Shown: positions 23,854-31,870 of the stretch, piece after piece
Position numbering within the stretch: position 1 is the first letter of the stretch
How the letters are laid out: each line of letters starts with the position of its first letter
Assembly: GCF_030651185.1 (NCBI RefSeq)
Contig: NZ_JAUSCJ010000041.1
Span: 1 to 64,000, forward strand
Length of the DNA stretch: 64,000 nucleotides
Source of the DNA: Phenylobacterium sp.
Lineage (GTDB): Bacteria; Pseudomonadota; Alphaproteobacteria; Caulobacterales; Caulobacteraceae
Reading direction: 5' to 3'
Notes under the pieces: generated by a model
The model's input: the letters and a program-made list of their open reading frames with translations, nothing else
Database searches by the model: none
What the model was told of the DNA's origin: nothing
Made by a program: the position numbers and the translations under genes

Positions 23854-24243
23854 ATGAGCGTCCAGATCACCCAGGCCGAGAGCCGCGTCATGCAGGCGGT
23901 CTGGACCCATGGCCCCCTGGGCGCGGAGGCGATTCTACGCGAGGTGGGGGCCGCCCATGGCTGGGGCCTGGCCACGGTGCGGACCCTGGTGGACCGGCTG
24001 ATCCGCAAGGGGGCGCTTGAGTCCCGGCGCGAGGGCGCGCGCACCGCCTATGCGCCGCTGGTGAGCCGCGAAGCCTATGTGACAGGCGAGAGCCAGGGTC
24101 TGCTGGACCGGCTGTTCGGCGGCCGGCTGAGCACGCTGGTGGGCCATCTCAGCCGCGAGCGGGCGCTGGCGCCGGAGGATCTGGCGCGGCTGAAGCGGCT
24201 GGTGGCCGACCTCGACGCCCAGGCGGAGGATGAGGCGAGCTAG
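23854..24243 (+). CDS. BlaI/MecI/CopY family repressor
   Basis: A 129-residue winged-helix repressor: ITQAESRVMQAVWTHGPLGA, LATVRTLVDRLIRKGAL and SRREGARTAYAPLVSREAY are typical, followed by a C-terminal dimerisation region (LLDRLFGGRLSTLVGHL). In beta-lactam systems BlaI is cleaved after BlaR1 sensing. No BlaR1 (M56 peptidase) gene is present here, so the signal route is unclear. It probably autoregulates through the two dyads upstream of the operon. Confidence 0.85.
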   Translation: MSVQITQAESRVMQAVWTHGPLGAEAILREVGAAHGWGLATVRTLVDRLIRKGALESRREGARTAYAPLVSREAYVTGESQGLLDRLFGGRLSTLVGHLSRERALAPEDLARLKRLVADLDAQAEDEAS

Positions 24244-24316
24244 GCGTGCCTGACGACCGATCCTTAACCGGTGGCCTGTAGGCTGGGGAGATAAGGATCT
24301 TCCGGAGCGTCTTTCC

Positions 24317-25093
24317 ATGTCCCGCCCCTCCCCCTGCGCCGGGTGCCGTGACGGCGAGGCCGTCGACTTCGACATCGCCATGGCCTTCCAGCCGATCATG
24401 GACCTGCAGACGGGCGCGCCCTTCGCCTATGAGGCCCTGGTGCGCGGCCCCGCCGGGGAATCGGCGGCCAGCGTGCTGGAGAAGGTGACGCCGGAGAACC
24501 GCTACGCCTTTGACCAGCAGTGCCGGGTCAAGGCGATCCAGGGGGCGGCGCGGGCCGGCATTCTGGACGGGCCCGCCCGGCTCTCCATCAACTTCCTGCC
24601 CAATGCGGTCTATTCGCCCCAGGCCTGCATCCAGCTGACCCTGGCCACGGCGGCGGCGATCGATTTCCCCACGCCGCGGCTGATCTTCGAGTTCACCGAG
24701 AACGAGGAGATGACCGATCCGGCCCATGTCGCCAACATCGTGGCCAGCTACCAGAAGATGGGGTTCGGCGTCGCCCTGGACGACTTCGGGGCCGGGCATG
24801 CGGGGCTGAACCTGCTGGCCCGGTTCCAGCCCGACATCATCAAGCTGGACATGGAGCTGATCCGTGGCCTGGACGCCAGCCTGCCCCGGCGGATCATCGT
24901 CGACGGGGTGATGAAGATGTGCGCGGCCCTGGGGATCGAGGTGATCGCCGAGGGCATCGAGACCCGCGAGGAGCTGGACGCCCTGCGCGCGATCGGGGTG
25001 CGCTACATCCAGGGCTATCTGTTCGCCAGGCCGGGCTTCCAGAGCCTGCCGGCGGTGGACGCCGTCGAGGTGCGCGCCGCCCGCGCCGCCTGA
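24317..25093 (+). CDS. EAL-domain cyclic-di-GMP phosphodiesterase
   Basis: A 258-residue stand-alone EAL domain. The catalytic set appears complete: EALVRG (Glu39), NFLPNAV, EFTENE, DDFGAGHAGL, KLDMELIRG, VIAEGIET and QGYLFARP. These residues bind two metals and hydrolyse c-di-GMP to pGpG. There is no GGDEF or membrane domain; the N-terminus (CAGCRDGEAVDFDIAMAFQP) has two close cysteines that might be sensory. It lies 73 bases after blaI and may be a separate transcript. Confidence 0.9.
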   Translation: MSRPSPCAGCRDGEAVDFDIAMAFQPIMDLQTGAPFAYEALVRGPAGESAASVLEKVTPENRYAFDQQCRVKAIQGAARAGILDGPARLSINFLPNAVYSPQACIQLTLATAAAIDFPTPRLIFEFTENEEMTDPAHVANIVASYQKMGFGVALDDFGAGHAGLNLLARFQPDIIKLDMELIRGLDASLPRRIIVDGVMKMCAALGIEVIAEGIETREELDALRAIGVRYIQGYLFARPGFQSLPAVDAVEVRAARAA

Positions 25094-25139
25094 CGCCGCG
25101 CGTTGAGCCTGTGCGCGCAATGTGGTCTGGATAGGCCCC

Positions 25140-26306
25140 ATGGCCGACCGACACATCACCAAGCGGGGCGGCCTGTTCCGCACCCGCCTGCCCGCCCCGC
25201 CCGCCGGGGTGCGGGCCATGCTGCCGGGGTTCGAGGGCGTGCGGTTCAGCGTGGAGCAGGCCGAGGACAGCCTGAACGCCGCGGCCGACCGGCTGTCGCT
25301 GCCGCGCTCGGTGGTGGGGCGCAAGGAGTTCAACATCCTGGCCATCTCCGGCGGGGCGGCCGGCGGGGCCTTTGGGGCCGGCGTGCTGGTGGGGATGACC
25401 CGGGCCGGCAAGCGGCCGGACTTCGCCATCGTCACCGGGGTGAGCACCGGGGCGCTGATGGCCCCCTTCGCCTTCCTGGGCCCGACCTGGGACGACCACC
25501 TGACCGACGCCTATACCGGCGGCCACGCCAAGGACCTGCTGTCCCTGCGCCGGCTGGCGCCGGCCTTCGGGGCCGGGATCTTCCAGGCGGCCAATCTGGA
25601 GGAGCTGGTGGACTCCTTCATCACCGGCGAGGTGGTGGAGGCCGTGGCCGTGGAGCATCTGAAGGGGCGGCGGCTGCTGGTGGCCACCACCGACCTGGAC
25701 AGCCAGCAGACCGCCATCTGGGACATGGGGGAGATCGCCGCGCATGGCGGCGAGGCGGCCCTGGCCCTGTTCCGCGACATCCTGGTGGCCTCGGCCAGCC
25801 TGCCGGGCCTGTTCCCGCCCCGCAGCTTCCCCTGCGAGGCCGACGGGGTGTCCTATGAGGAGATGCACGTCGACGGCGGCGTCTCGGCCCCGTTGTTCAT
25901 CATGCCCGAGGCCATGCTGCGCTGGAAACAGCTGGGGCGCAGGCTGAAGGGGGGATGCATCTATGTGGTGGTCAACACCGTGCTGGAGCAGGCGCCGCGC
26001 ACCACCAGCCCGAACCTGGCCTCGATCCTGGTGCGCAGCTTCGACACCATGCTGCGGTTTTCGTACCGCAACGCGCTGTCCAACGCCGCCACCTTCTGCG
26101 CGGGCTTGGGCCTGCCGCTGTCGTTCACCTCGATCCCGGACGTGGCGGAGAACGGCAACATGCTGTCCTTCGACACCGCCAACATGAAGCGCATCTTCGA
26201 CGAGGGCGTGACCCTGGCCCAGGGCGCCGGCCTGTGGGTCACCCCCGTGGCCGAGCCGCCGACGCTCGGCCAGTTCATCGAGAACATGACCCGGCCGCGG
26301 GCCTAG
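25140..26306 (+). CDS. Patatin-like phospholipase
   Basis: A 388-residue patatin hydrolase. The oxyanion-hole loop (SGGAAGGAFGAG), the nucleophile motif GVSTG (Ser102) and the catalytic Asp motif (HVDGGVSAPL) are present. No secretion signal is evident. The role is probably lipid-acyl hydrolysis in the cytoplasm or at the membrane. The ATG at 25140 is chosen; an ATG at 25122 would add six residues. No strong ribosome site is visible for either. It stands 46 bases after the EAL gene. Confidence 0.85.
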   Translation: MADRHITKRGGLFRTRLPAPPAGVRAMLPGFEGVRFSVEQAEDSLNAAADRLSLPRSVVGRKEFNILAISGGAAGGAFGAGVLVGMTRAGKRPDFAIVTGVSTGALMAPFAFLGPTWDDHLTDAYTGGHAKDLLSLRRLAPAFGAGIFQAANLEELVDSFITGEVVEAVAVEHLKGRRLLVATTDLDSQQTAIWDMGEIAAHGGEAALALFRDILVASASLPGLFPPRSFPCEADGVSYEEMHVDGGVSAPLFIMPEAMLRWKQLGRRLKGGCIYVVVNTVLEQAPRTTSPNLASILVRSFDTMLRFSYRNALSNAATFCAGLGLPLSFTSIPDVAENGNMLSFDTANMKRIFDEGVTLAQGAGLWVTPVAEPPTLGQFIENMTRPRA

Positions 26307-26384
26307 AGCGCGACGGGCGGCGGACGGAACGGGGGCGGCCGCCGGGGGTTCTCGTGTCTACCCCAACACATAAAGGACCTCCCC

Positions 26385-26804
26385 ATGAATGTCAGTGAAG
26401 CCATGACGGCCCAGGTGGTGACCGCCGCGCCGGCCGACAGCGTCCAGAAGGTGGCCGGCATCATGCTCAACATCGAGACCGGCGCCGTGCCGATCGTCGA
26501 GGATGAGAAGGTGGTGGGCCTGATCACCGACCGCGACATCGTCCTGCAGGTGGTGGCCACCGGCGGCGCGCTCTCCACGCCGGCCTCCGAGGTGATGAGC
26601 GTCGATGTCCAGACCTGCCGCGAAGGCGACAACATGGCCGACGCCGCCGCCCAGATGGCGCATCACCAGATCCGCCGCCTGGTGGTGGTGAACGACGCGG
26701 GCAAGCTGGTGGGCATCCTCAGCCTCGGCGACATCGCCACCGACTACGGCGCCAAGGTGGTGGGCAAGACCCTGGAAGAGATCTCGGTCGACAACGACGC
26801 TTGA
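26385..26804 (+). CDS. Tandem CBS-domain protein
   Basis: A 139-residue protein made of two CBS motifs: MNVSEAMTAQVVTAAP with VPIVEDEKVVGLITDRDI, and VMSVDVQTCREGDN with RRLVVVNDAGKLVGILSLGD. CBS pairs bind adenosyl ligands such as AMP, ATP or SAM and act as regulatory or energy-sensing modules. No effector domain is attached. AAGGA precedes the ATG. A small membrane-protein gene follows after 67 bases. Confidence 0.85.
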   Translation: MNVSEAMTAQVVTAAPADSVQKVAGIMLNIETGAVPIVEDEKVVGLITDRDIVLQVVATGGALSTPASEVMSVDVQTCREGDNMADAAAQMAHHQIRRLVVVNDAGKLVGILSLGDIATDYGAKVVGKTLEEISVDNDA

Positions 26805-26871
26805 TCGGAATCAAGGCGCGGCCCGCCCGGCCGCGCCAGTCTCCGGGGGCATCCGCACCTGGAGACCCGCC

Positions 26872-27102
26872 ATGGGTAACCTCGCCTATCGCCTCATCGC
26901 CGTCGTCACCGCGGTGATCGGCCTCGCTGTCGCGGTGTTCGCCCTGATGGCGGCCTACCGCACCGAAGACGACTGGGCCCGCCTGCTGTTCACCCTGGGC
27001 CTGCCCGCCAGCCTGCTGCTGCCGGCGGTGGGCGCGCTGCTGGCCGTCATCGGGGTGGCGATGTTCGTCCACGCCCTGCGCGGCATGGAGCGCGGAGACT
27101 AA
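26872..27102 (+). CDS. Small two-TM membrane protein (76 aa)
   Basis: A 76-residue protein with two membrane helices (LIAVVTAVIGLAVAVFALMA and the segment LLLPAVGALLAVIGVAMFV) separated by a charged loop (YRTEDDWARL). GGAG lies upstream of the ATG. Its stop overlaps the convergent EpmB-like gene by four bases (CTAA). No family is recognised. Confidence 0.65.
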   Translation: MGNLAYRLIAVVTAVIGLAVAVFALMAAYRTEDDWARLLFTLGLPASLLLPAVGALLAVIGVAMFVHALRGMERGD

Positions 27103-28118
27103 GGCTGATAGGGCCGACGCACGCCGTTCGGATCCTCCACCTCGCCCTCGGTGGCCAGATAGTCCGGGCCGACCGGCACCTTGCCGTGGCCGCCGGGGAT
27201 ATCCAGGACATAGGTCGGCTGGGCCAGGCCTGAGAGCCGGCCGCGAAGGTCGCGCATGATCGCCTGGCCTTCGGCGAGGGTAGTGCGCAGGTGGCTGGTG
27301 CCGCGGGCCAGGTCACCATGGTGCAGGTAGTAGGGCTTGATGCGGCTCTCCACCATGGCCCGCAGCAGGGCCTCCAGCACCGCCGGGTCGTCGTTGACGC
27401 CCTTCAGCAGCACCGTCTGGCCGACCATCGGAATGCCGGCGTCCACCAGCTTGGCGCAGGCGGCCCGGGCGGCGGGCGTCAGCTCGGCGGCATGGTTGGC
27501 GTGCAGGGCGACATAGACCGCCTTGCCGTCGACTTTCAGCGCCGAGACCAGCTCATCGGTGACGGCGGCCGGGTCGACAGCGGGCACGCGGGTGTGGATC
27601 CGCAGCACCTTCACATGATCGATGGCCGCCAGCCGCCCCATGATGTCCGCCAGGCGGCGCGGCGACAGCACCAGGGGGTCGCCGCCGGTGAGGATCACTT
27701 CCCAGATGTCCGGATGCTCGGCGATGTAGCCGATGGCGGCGGTGAGCGCCTGGCCCGACAGGGCCGGGACCTCGGCGGTCGGCCCCACCATCTCGCGGCG
27801 GAAGCAGAACCGGCAATAGACCGCGCAGGTGTGGGTGACCTTCAGCAGCACCCGGTCGGGATAGCGGTGGACGACGCCGTCCACCGGCATGTGGCTCAGG
27901 TCGCCGATGGGGTCGGCGTCCTCGCCGGGCAGCACGGTCAGCTCGGCGATGTCGGGCAGGAACTGGCGGGCGACGCCCGGCTCGCTCATCAGCTCGGCCA
28001 TGGCGGGCGTGATCGCCACCGCGTACTGCGCCGCCACCCGCTCCAGGGCCGGCAGCCGCTCGGCCTCGACGAGGCCCGCCTCGGCCAGGGCCGGCAGGGT
28101 GCGAAGGGTGCTGCTCAC
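27099..28118 (-). CDS. EpmB-like lysine-2,3-aminomutase family radical SAM protein
   Basis: A 339-residue protein with the radical-SAM cluster motif CAVYCRFCF (CxxxCxxC, about residues 98-105), ILTGGDPLVLS, VLRIHTRVPAVDP, and the PLP-lysine motif LDIPGGHGKVP. The length fits the EpmB group, which makes beta-lysine for EF-P modification, rather than full lysine aminomutases (over 400 residues). No epmA or efp is in the window. The GTG at 28118 is preferred; a TTG at 28136 is also possible, and neither has a convincing ribosome site. Confidence 0.8.
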   Translation of the reverse strand: MSSTLRTLPALAEAGLVEAERLPALERVAAQYAVAITPAMAELMSEPGVARQFLPDIAELTVLPGEDADPIGDLSHMPVDGVVHRYPDRVLLKVTHTCAVYCRFCFRREMVGPTAEVPALSGQALTAAIGYIAEHPDIWEVILTGGDPLVLSPRRLADIMGRLAAIDHVKVLRIHTRVPAVDPAAVTDELVSALKVDGKAVYVALHANHAAELTPAARAACAKLVDAGIPMVGQTVLLKGVNDDPAVLEALLRAMVESRIKPYYLHHGDLARGTSHLRTTLAEGQAIMRDLRGRLSGLAQPTYVLDIPGGHGKVPVGPDYLATEGEVEDPNGVRRPYQP

Positions 28119-28225
28119 CGCCGGGCTATGACGCAAACGGGCGCGCGCGGCAATTATTGTCGGCGGAGCGGGGCTGTGCCACCTCTGGTGAATTCTTAGG
28201 CAGCGCCATTTTCAAGAGAGCCCCG

Positions 28226-29173
28226 ATGCAGATCATCGACTTCGAGTGCGACACCCCCACCAAGGAAGCCGTCGAGGACACCGTGCGGCTGATCCAGTCG
28301 GGGCGCGGCTTCGACAAGGAAGGCTACGCCCAACAGATGGCGCCCGGCTGGGCCGCCCAGATCGGCATGTCGCTCGAGGAGTTCAACGAGGCCAAACAGA
28401 CCGTCGGCCTGACGGCGCTGGCCCTGAAGCTCTGCGAGGTCGACATGACCAAGGCCATGACCCATGAGCAGGTCATCGCCATGCTGGACCAGGCGGGCGT
28501 GGCCATGGCCTGCATCGGCAATGCCGGCCGCCGGGCCTCAAACGAGGACGTCGCCGCCTTCGCCGCCGAATATCCCGACCGCCTGATCCCCTGGTTCCGC
28601 ATCTGGGGCGACGAGGGCGAGGCCGGCGTCGCGGCGCTGGAGCAAGGGGTGCGCGAACGCGGCGTGCGGGGCTTTGAGATCAGCTCCTACCGCGAGCAGC
28701 GCTACATCAACGATCCGGTCTACCGGCCCTACCTGGCCAAGTGCGTGGAGCTGAACATCCCGGTACGGATCACCGTCGGCGTCCACCTGCTGTCGGACCG
28801 CCCCTACGACTACGCCCACCCGAAATACATCGACGAACTGGCCATCGCCTTCCCGGACCTGCGGATCGTCTCGGGCCTCGGCGGCTATCCCTGGATCCCC
28901 GACATGGTTGCGATCGCGGGCCGGCACCGGAACGTCTACATCGACTTCGCCTGCCGCCGGGTGAAGTACATGCTGTCGCCGGGCGCGGGCTATGAGGCCC
29001 TGATCTACTACGGAGCCCGCGGCCTGCAGGACAAGATCATCTTCGGGTCCGGCTGGGGCACCTCGATGGTCCCCCTGGTGCAGCTGGTGGCCGAGACCGA
29101 CGAGCTGCCGCTGAAGGCCGACGTGCGGGCCAAGTGGATGGGCGGCAATGCGGCGCGGGCGTTGGGGCTGTAG
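28226..29173 (+). CDS. Amidohydrolase-2 family protein lacking standard metal ligands
   Basis: A 315-residue TIM-barrel protein related to amidohydrolase family 2: PDRLIPWFRIWG, VRGFEISSY, FPDLRIVSGLGG, GYPWIPDMVAIAGRHRNVYI, and a C-terminal KWMGGNAARALGL. The N-terminal HxH metal motif is replaced (IIDFECDTP), and the FGSD-type Asp near the end is Gly (IIFGSGWG). It may be non-metal-dependent, use different ligands, or be non-catalytic. The ATG at 28226 follows AGAGAG; the upstream part of the frame is not protein-like. It is divergent from the EpmB-like gene. Confidence 0.75.
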   Translation: MQIIDFECDTPTKEAVEDTVRLIQSGRGFDKEGYAQQMAPGWAAQIGMSLEEFNEAKQTVGLTALALKLCEVDMTKAMTHEQVIAMLDQAGVAMACIGNAGRRASNEDVAAFAAEYPDRLIPWFRIWGDEGEAGVAALEQGVRERGVRGFEISSYREQRYINDPVYRPYLAKCVELNIPVRITVGVHLLSDRPYDYAHPKYIDELAIAFPDLRIVSGLGGYPWIPDMVAIAGRHRNVYIDFACRRVKYMLSPGAGYEALIYYGARGLQDKIIFGSGWGTSMVPLVQLVAETDELPLKADVRAKWMGGNAARALGL

Positions 29174-29190
29174 GGGCGGAGAGGCCCTAG

Positions 29191-29256
29191 CCCCCTCCGT
29201 CACGCGCTGACGCGCGCGCCACCTCCCCCGAGCCGCGCTTCGCGCCGGGGGAGGAA
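29191..29256. repeat. GC-rich repeat R3, copy 1
   Basis: The 66-bp unit begins CCCCCTCCGTCACGCGCTG and ends with CCTCCCCCGA...GGGGGAGGAA, which can form a hairpin. A second copy lies at 54994-55059 with a few substitutions. It sits downstream of the amidohydrolase gene. Confidence 0.75.
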
Positions 29257-29337
29257 TTTGAGGGGGCCGCCGATAGGCTGTGGAGGGGGTGCGGCTGGGC
29301 GCCGTGGATGGGGCTCGCCCCCCTCCACCACGCCTGT

Positions 29338-29383
29338 GGCGCGGTCCCCCTCCCCCGTTCCGCTCCGCTTCACAGGGGAGGAA
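29338..29383. repeat. R1 repeat, copy 2 (46-bp direct repeat, left)
   Basis: Identical over 46 bases to 30063-30108 and in the same orientation, beginning GGCGCGGTCCCCCTCCCCCG and ending CACAGGGGAGGAA. It ends two bases before the stop codon of the Cys-rich gene. Confidence 0.85.
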
Positions 29384-29385
29384 GG

Positions 29386-29970
29386 TCAGCCGTCCCGGGT
29401 TCGCGGCATCACCACCCGCTCCTCCGCCAGGTCCTCGAGGCGCCGCTCGCCGTAGGTCTTGTCCCTGGGCGCGGTGGGCCAGCGGACCTCGCAGGTCCAT
29501 TGGGACACGCCGCATTTCAGGCAGGGCTTGCTGATCTTGGTGAGCAGGTCGGTGTGGAGGGTGCTGGAGGTTCCGGTCTTGGCGGCGGTCAGCTGGGCGA
29601 TGGCCTGGCCCGGCGTGATGGCCTTCTCCCACTTGCAGCCGCCGCAGCGGAAGAGGATGCGGACCTCGCGGTTGGCGGCCAGGACCGACAGGGGCAGGCC
29701 CGAGCCCTGCTTGTCCGCCTGGAAGGTCATCCGGCATCCGCCGGGCATGTTGCAGCGGAGCAGGCGCTGGATTTCCGGCATCCGGACATAGGCGTAGCCG
29801 CTGCGCAGCAGCAGCTCGAAGTCGAGATAGTAGTTCCGCCGGCAGTCGCGGGTGTAGCAGGAGCCCCGGACGATCTGCTTGCGGTGTAGATAGCCCCAGA
29901 GGGTCGCGTCGGGGATCAGCTGGCCGTTGAAGACGCGCCAGCCCTTGGGCGGCGGGATGTAGTCGCTCAT
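29386..29970 (-). CDS. Cys-rich putative zinc-binding protein (194 aa)
   Basis: A 194-residue protein with several Cys pairs: SCYTRDCRRNYY, RCNMPGGCRM, FRCGGCKWEK and CLKCGVSQWTC. The pattern suggests two or more zinc ribbons, and a nucleic-acid-binding role is a guess. The N-terminus (MSDYIPPPKGWRVFNGQLIP) is distinctive. The ATG at 29970 is chosen because the upstream part of the frame lacks this character. The gene is bracketed by 46-bp direct repeats, with the left one abutting its stop codon. Confidence 0.65.
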   Translation of the reverse strand: MSDYIPPPKGWRVFNGQLIPDATLWGYLHRKQIVRGSCYTRDCRRNYYLDFELLLRSGYAYVRMPEIQRLLRCNMPGGCRMTFQADKQGSGLPLSVLAANREVRILFRCGGCKWEKAITPGQAIAQLTAAKTGTSSTLHTDLLTKISKPCLKCGVSQWTCEVRWPTAPRDKTYGERRLEDLAEERVVMPRTRDG

Positions 29971-30062
29971 GTATGGGCCTGCTCCGATATTGGAACAAAC
30001 GCAGAACATGACATCTTGGGCGACTCCGTCATGGATGTATTTGGCGGGGCGGCACAACCTGC

Positions 30063-30108
30063 GGCGCGGTCCCCCTCCCCCGTTCCGCTCCGCTTCACAG
30101 GGGAGGAA
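30063..30108. repeat. R1 repeat, copy 3 (46-bp direct repeat, right)
   Basis: Same sequence and orientation as 29338-29383, 725 bases away. The palindromic arms TCCCCC and GGGGAGGA can form a hairpin. It lies between the Cys-rich gene and the metal-exporter operator. Confidence 0.85.
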
Positions 30109-30146
30109 AGGCGTCAGGCCGCGCTAGGCGGTCGAGGTGGTTGCTC

Positions 30147-30167
30147 ATATCCCCCCTGGGGGGATAT
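30147..30167. promoter_or_regulatory. RcnR/CsoR-type operator upstream of the metal exporter
   Basis: A perfect 21-bp palindrome: ATAT, six C, one T, six G, ATAT. RcnR and CsoR proteins bind such G/C-tract dyads flanked by AT ends. It lies 35 bases before the exporter ATG; an RcnR-type repressor gene follows the exporter. Confidence 0.8.
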
Positions 30168-30202
30168 AGCGGGGGCGTAGATTCCCGCCATGGTGATGAT
30201 CA

Positions 30203-31420
30203 ATGACCTCCTTTACCGACCTGCTGGCCCAAGGCGCGGCCCACGCCTGGCTGTTCATTCCGAGCGCCATCGTGCTGGGCGCCCTGCACGGGCTGGAGCC
30301 GGGGCACTCCAAGACGATGATGGCCGCGTTCATCATCGCGGTGCGCGGCACGGTGAAGCAGGCGGTGCTGCTGGGGCTGTGCGCGACGCTCTCCCATACG
30401 CTGATCGTGTGGGTGATCGCGCTGGGCGGCATGTACCTATGGCGTGGGGTCGATAGCGAAACCCTGGAGCCCTACTTCCAGCTCACCTCCGGCCTGATCA
30501 TCGTCGGCATGGCGCTGTGGATGCTGTGGCGGACGCGGCGCGAACAGCAGCTCGCGGCGGTCGCGACGCACGATCACGGACATAGCCACGGACACGATCA
30601 CGGCTCGGGTCATGACCATGGGCACAGCCATGATCACGGGCCTGCGCACGATCACGGACATGGCGGTCATGCGCCCGGCGGCAGCCCCCGGATCGACACC
30701 GGCCATGGCGTGCTGCGTCTGGAGGTGTTCGAGGACGGCGTCCCGCCTCGCTTCCGGATCCATGTCGAGAGCGGCCATGGGTGGAAGCCAGGCCAGGTCG
30801 GGCTCGAAACAGAGCGCCCGGACGGTTCAAGACAGGCGTTCAGCTTCAGGGACCGCGAGGGCTACCTGGAAAGCCTGGAGGAGATTCCCGAGCCCCATGA
30901 CTTCGTGGCGCGGGTGACGCTGTCACATGGAGACCACGGCCATCACTACGATGTGGCCTTCGTCGAGCATGATCATGGCGGCCACGATCACCTGCACGAG
31001 GAGCTGCGCGGCCTCGACCTCGCCGCCGGCTACCAGGATGCTCACGAGCTGGCCCACGCCAACGACATTCGCCGCCGCTTCGCCGACCAGAAGGTGACCA
31101 CCGGGCAGATCGTCATCTTCGGCCTCACCGGCGGGCTTATCCCCTGTCCGGGCGCGATCACCGTGCTGTTGCTCTGCCTGCAACTCAAGCAGATCGCCCT
31201 GGGCGCGGTGCTGGTGCTGTGCTTCAGCATCGGCCTGGCCCTGACCATGGTGACCTCGGGCGTGATCGCGGCGCTGAGCGTCAAGCATGTCTCCAAGCGT
31301 TGGAGCGGCTTTGGCGAGATCGTGCGCAAGGCGCCCTTCGTCTCGGGCGTGGTGATCCTGCTGATCGGTGTCTACATCGGGGTGAACGGCTGGATCGCGC
31401 TGCAAGGCGGCGGCCACTAG
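30203..31420 (+). CDS. NicO/RcnA-type nickel/cobalt efflux protein
   Basis: A 405-residue inner-membrane exporter. The first helices carry LGALHGLEPGHSKTMMAAFI, the HxxxGH-like metal motif of the family. Between the helix groups is a long soluble loop with a His-rich run (HDHGHSHGHDHGSGHDHGHS and more) and further His clusters (HGDHGHHYD, EHDHGGHDHLHEE). The C-terminal helices include LTGGLIPCPGAITVLLL. The family expels Ni(II) and Co(II). It is controlled by the palindromic operator immediately upstream and by the RcnR-type gene downstream. The predicted metal is inference. Confidence 0.85.
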   Translation: MTSFTDLLAQGAAHAWLFIPSAIVLGALHGLEPGHSKTMMAAFIIAVRGTVKQAVLLGLCATLSHTLIVWVIALGGMYLWRGVDSETLEPYFQLTSGLIIVGMALWMLWRTRREQQLAAVATHDHGHSHGHDHGSGHDHGHSHDHGPAHDHGHGGHAPGGSPRIDTGHGVLRLEVFEDGVPPRFRIHVESGHGWKPGQVGLETERPDGSRQAFSFRDREGYLESLEEIPEPHDFVARVTLSHGDHGHHYDVAFVEHDHGGHDHLHEELRGLDLAAGYQDAHELAHANDIRRRFADQKVTTGQIVIFGLTGGLIPCPGAITVLLLCLQLKQIALGAVLVLCFSIGLALTMVTSGVIAALSVKHVSKRWSGFGEIVRKAPFVSGVVILLIGVYIGVNGWIALQGGGH

Positions 31421-31467
31421 ATCACGATGATTTTGGATCGAGCCGATCCAAAATCATAAACGTGATC
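31420..31467. repeat. Palindromic repeat (GATTTTGGATCG arms) after the exporter gene
   Basis: GATCACGATGATTTTGGATC pairs with GATCCAAAATCATAAACGTG and the following ATC, with a small mismatch. It may serve as a transcription terminator or mRNA stabiliser. It lies directly after the exporter stop codon. Confidence 0.7.
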
Positions 31468-31481
31468 GATTCCTTATGTTT

Positions 31482-31532
31482 AGAGCGGGATTGACGCGAA
31501 AAACCGGTTCCCACCTTTTCGCATCCCGCTCT
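31482..31532. repeat. Palindromic repeat with AGAGCGGGAT ends
   Basis: AGAGCGGGATTGACGCGAAA and TTTTCGCATCCCGCTCT form an imperfect inverted repeat around ACCGGTT. The element resembles dispersed palindromes I associate with alphaproteobacteria. It ends 13 bases before the rcnR-like start codon. Confidence 0.7.
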
Positions 31533-31544
31533 AGGAGGCCCCGA

Positions 31545-31811
31545 GTGAGCCACACCACCGACAAGCAACTGCTGAACCGGCTGAAGCGCGCCAACGGACA
31601 CCTAGCCAAGATTGTCGACATGATCGAGGCCAACCGCGACGGCATGGAGATCGCCCAGCAGATGCAGGCGGTGATCAGCGCGCTGGAGAACGCCAAGGTG
31701 GTGCTGATCCGCGACCACATCGAGCACCACCTGGAGGATATCGTCGGAGACCTTGGCCCCGAGGCGCGCGAGAAGCTCGCTCACCTGAGCGATCTGGCGA
31801 AGTTTCTATGA
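31545..31811 (+). CDS. RcnR/CsoR-family metal-sensing repressor lacking the conserved Cys
   Basis: An 88-residue all-helical repressor (LLNRLKRANGHLAKIVDMIE, MQAVISALENAKVVLI). Compared with RcnR, His3 (VSHTT) and the two helix-2 His residues (RDHIEHHL) are kept, but the position of Cys35, a ligand in RcnR, CsoR and FrmR, falls on Gly or Met in NRDGMEIAQQ. The metal site is therefore unusual. The GTG at 31545 is chosen because AGGAGG lies just upstream and the longer frame crosses a palindromic repeat. It presumably represses the exporter through the upstream operator. Confidence 0.85.
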   Translation: MSHTTDKQLLNRLKRANGHLAKIVDMIEANRDGMEIAQQMQAVISALENAKVVLIRDHIEHHLEDIVGDLGPEAREKLAHLSDLAKFL

Positions 31812-31870
31812 CGAACCCGCGATCTTCGATTGCGGCCCTCCGCCCCGCACCCGAGACGGCGGCCTGACCC

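Noticed and set aside
30600-31000. His-rich repeat in the exporter as a CRISPR-like or tandem DNA array
   Set aside because: It is a coding His/Asp/Gly-rich loop; repeats are short, irregular and in frame.
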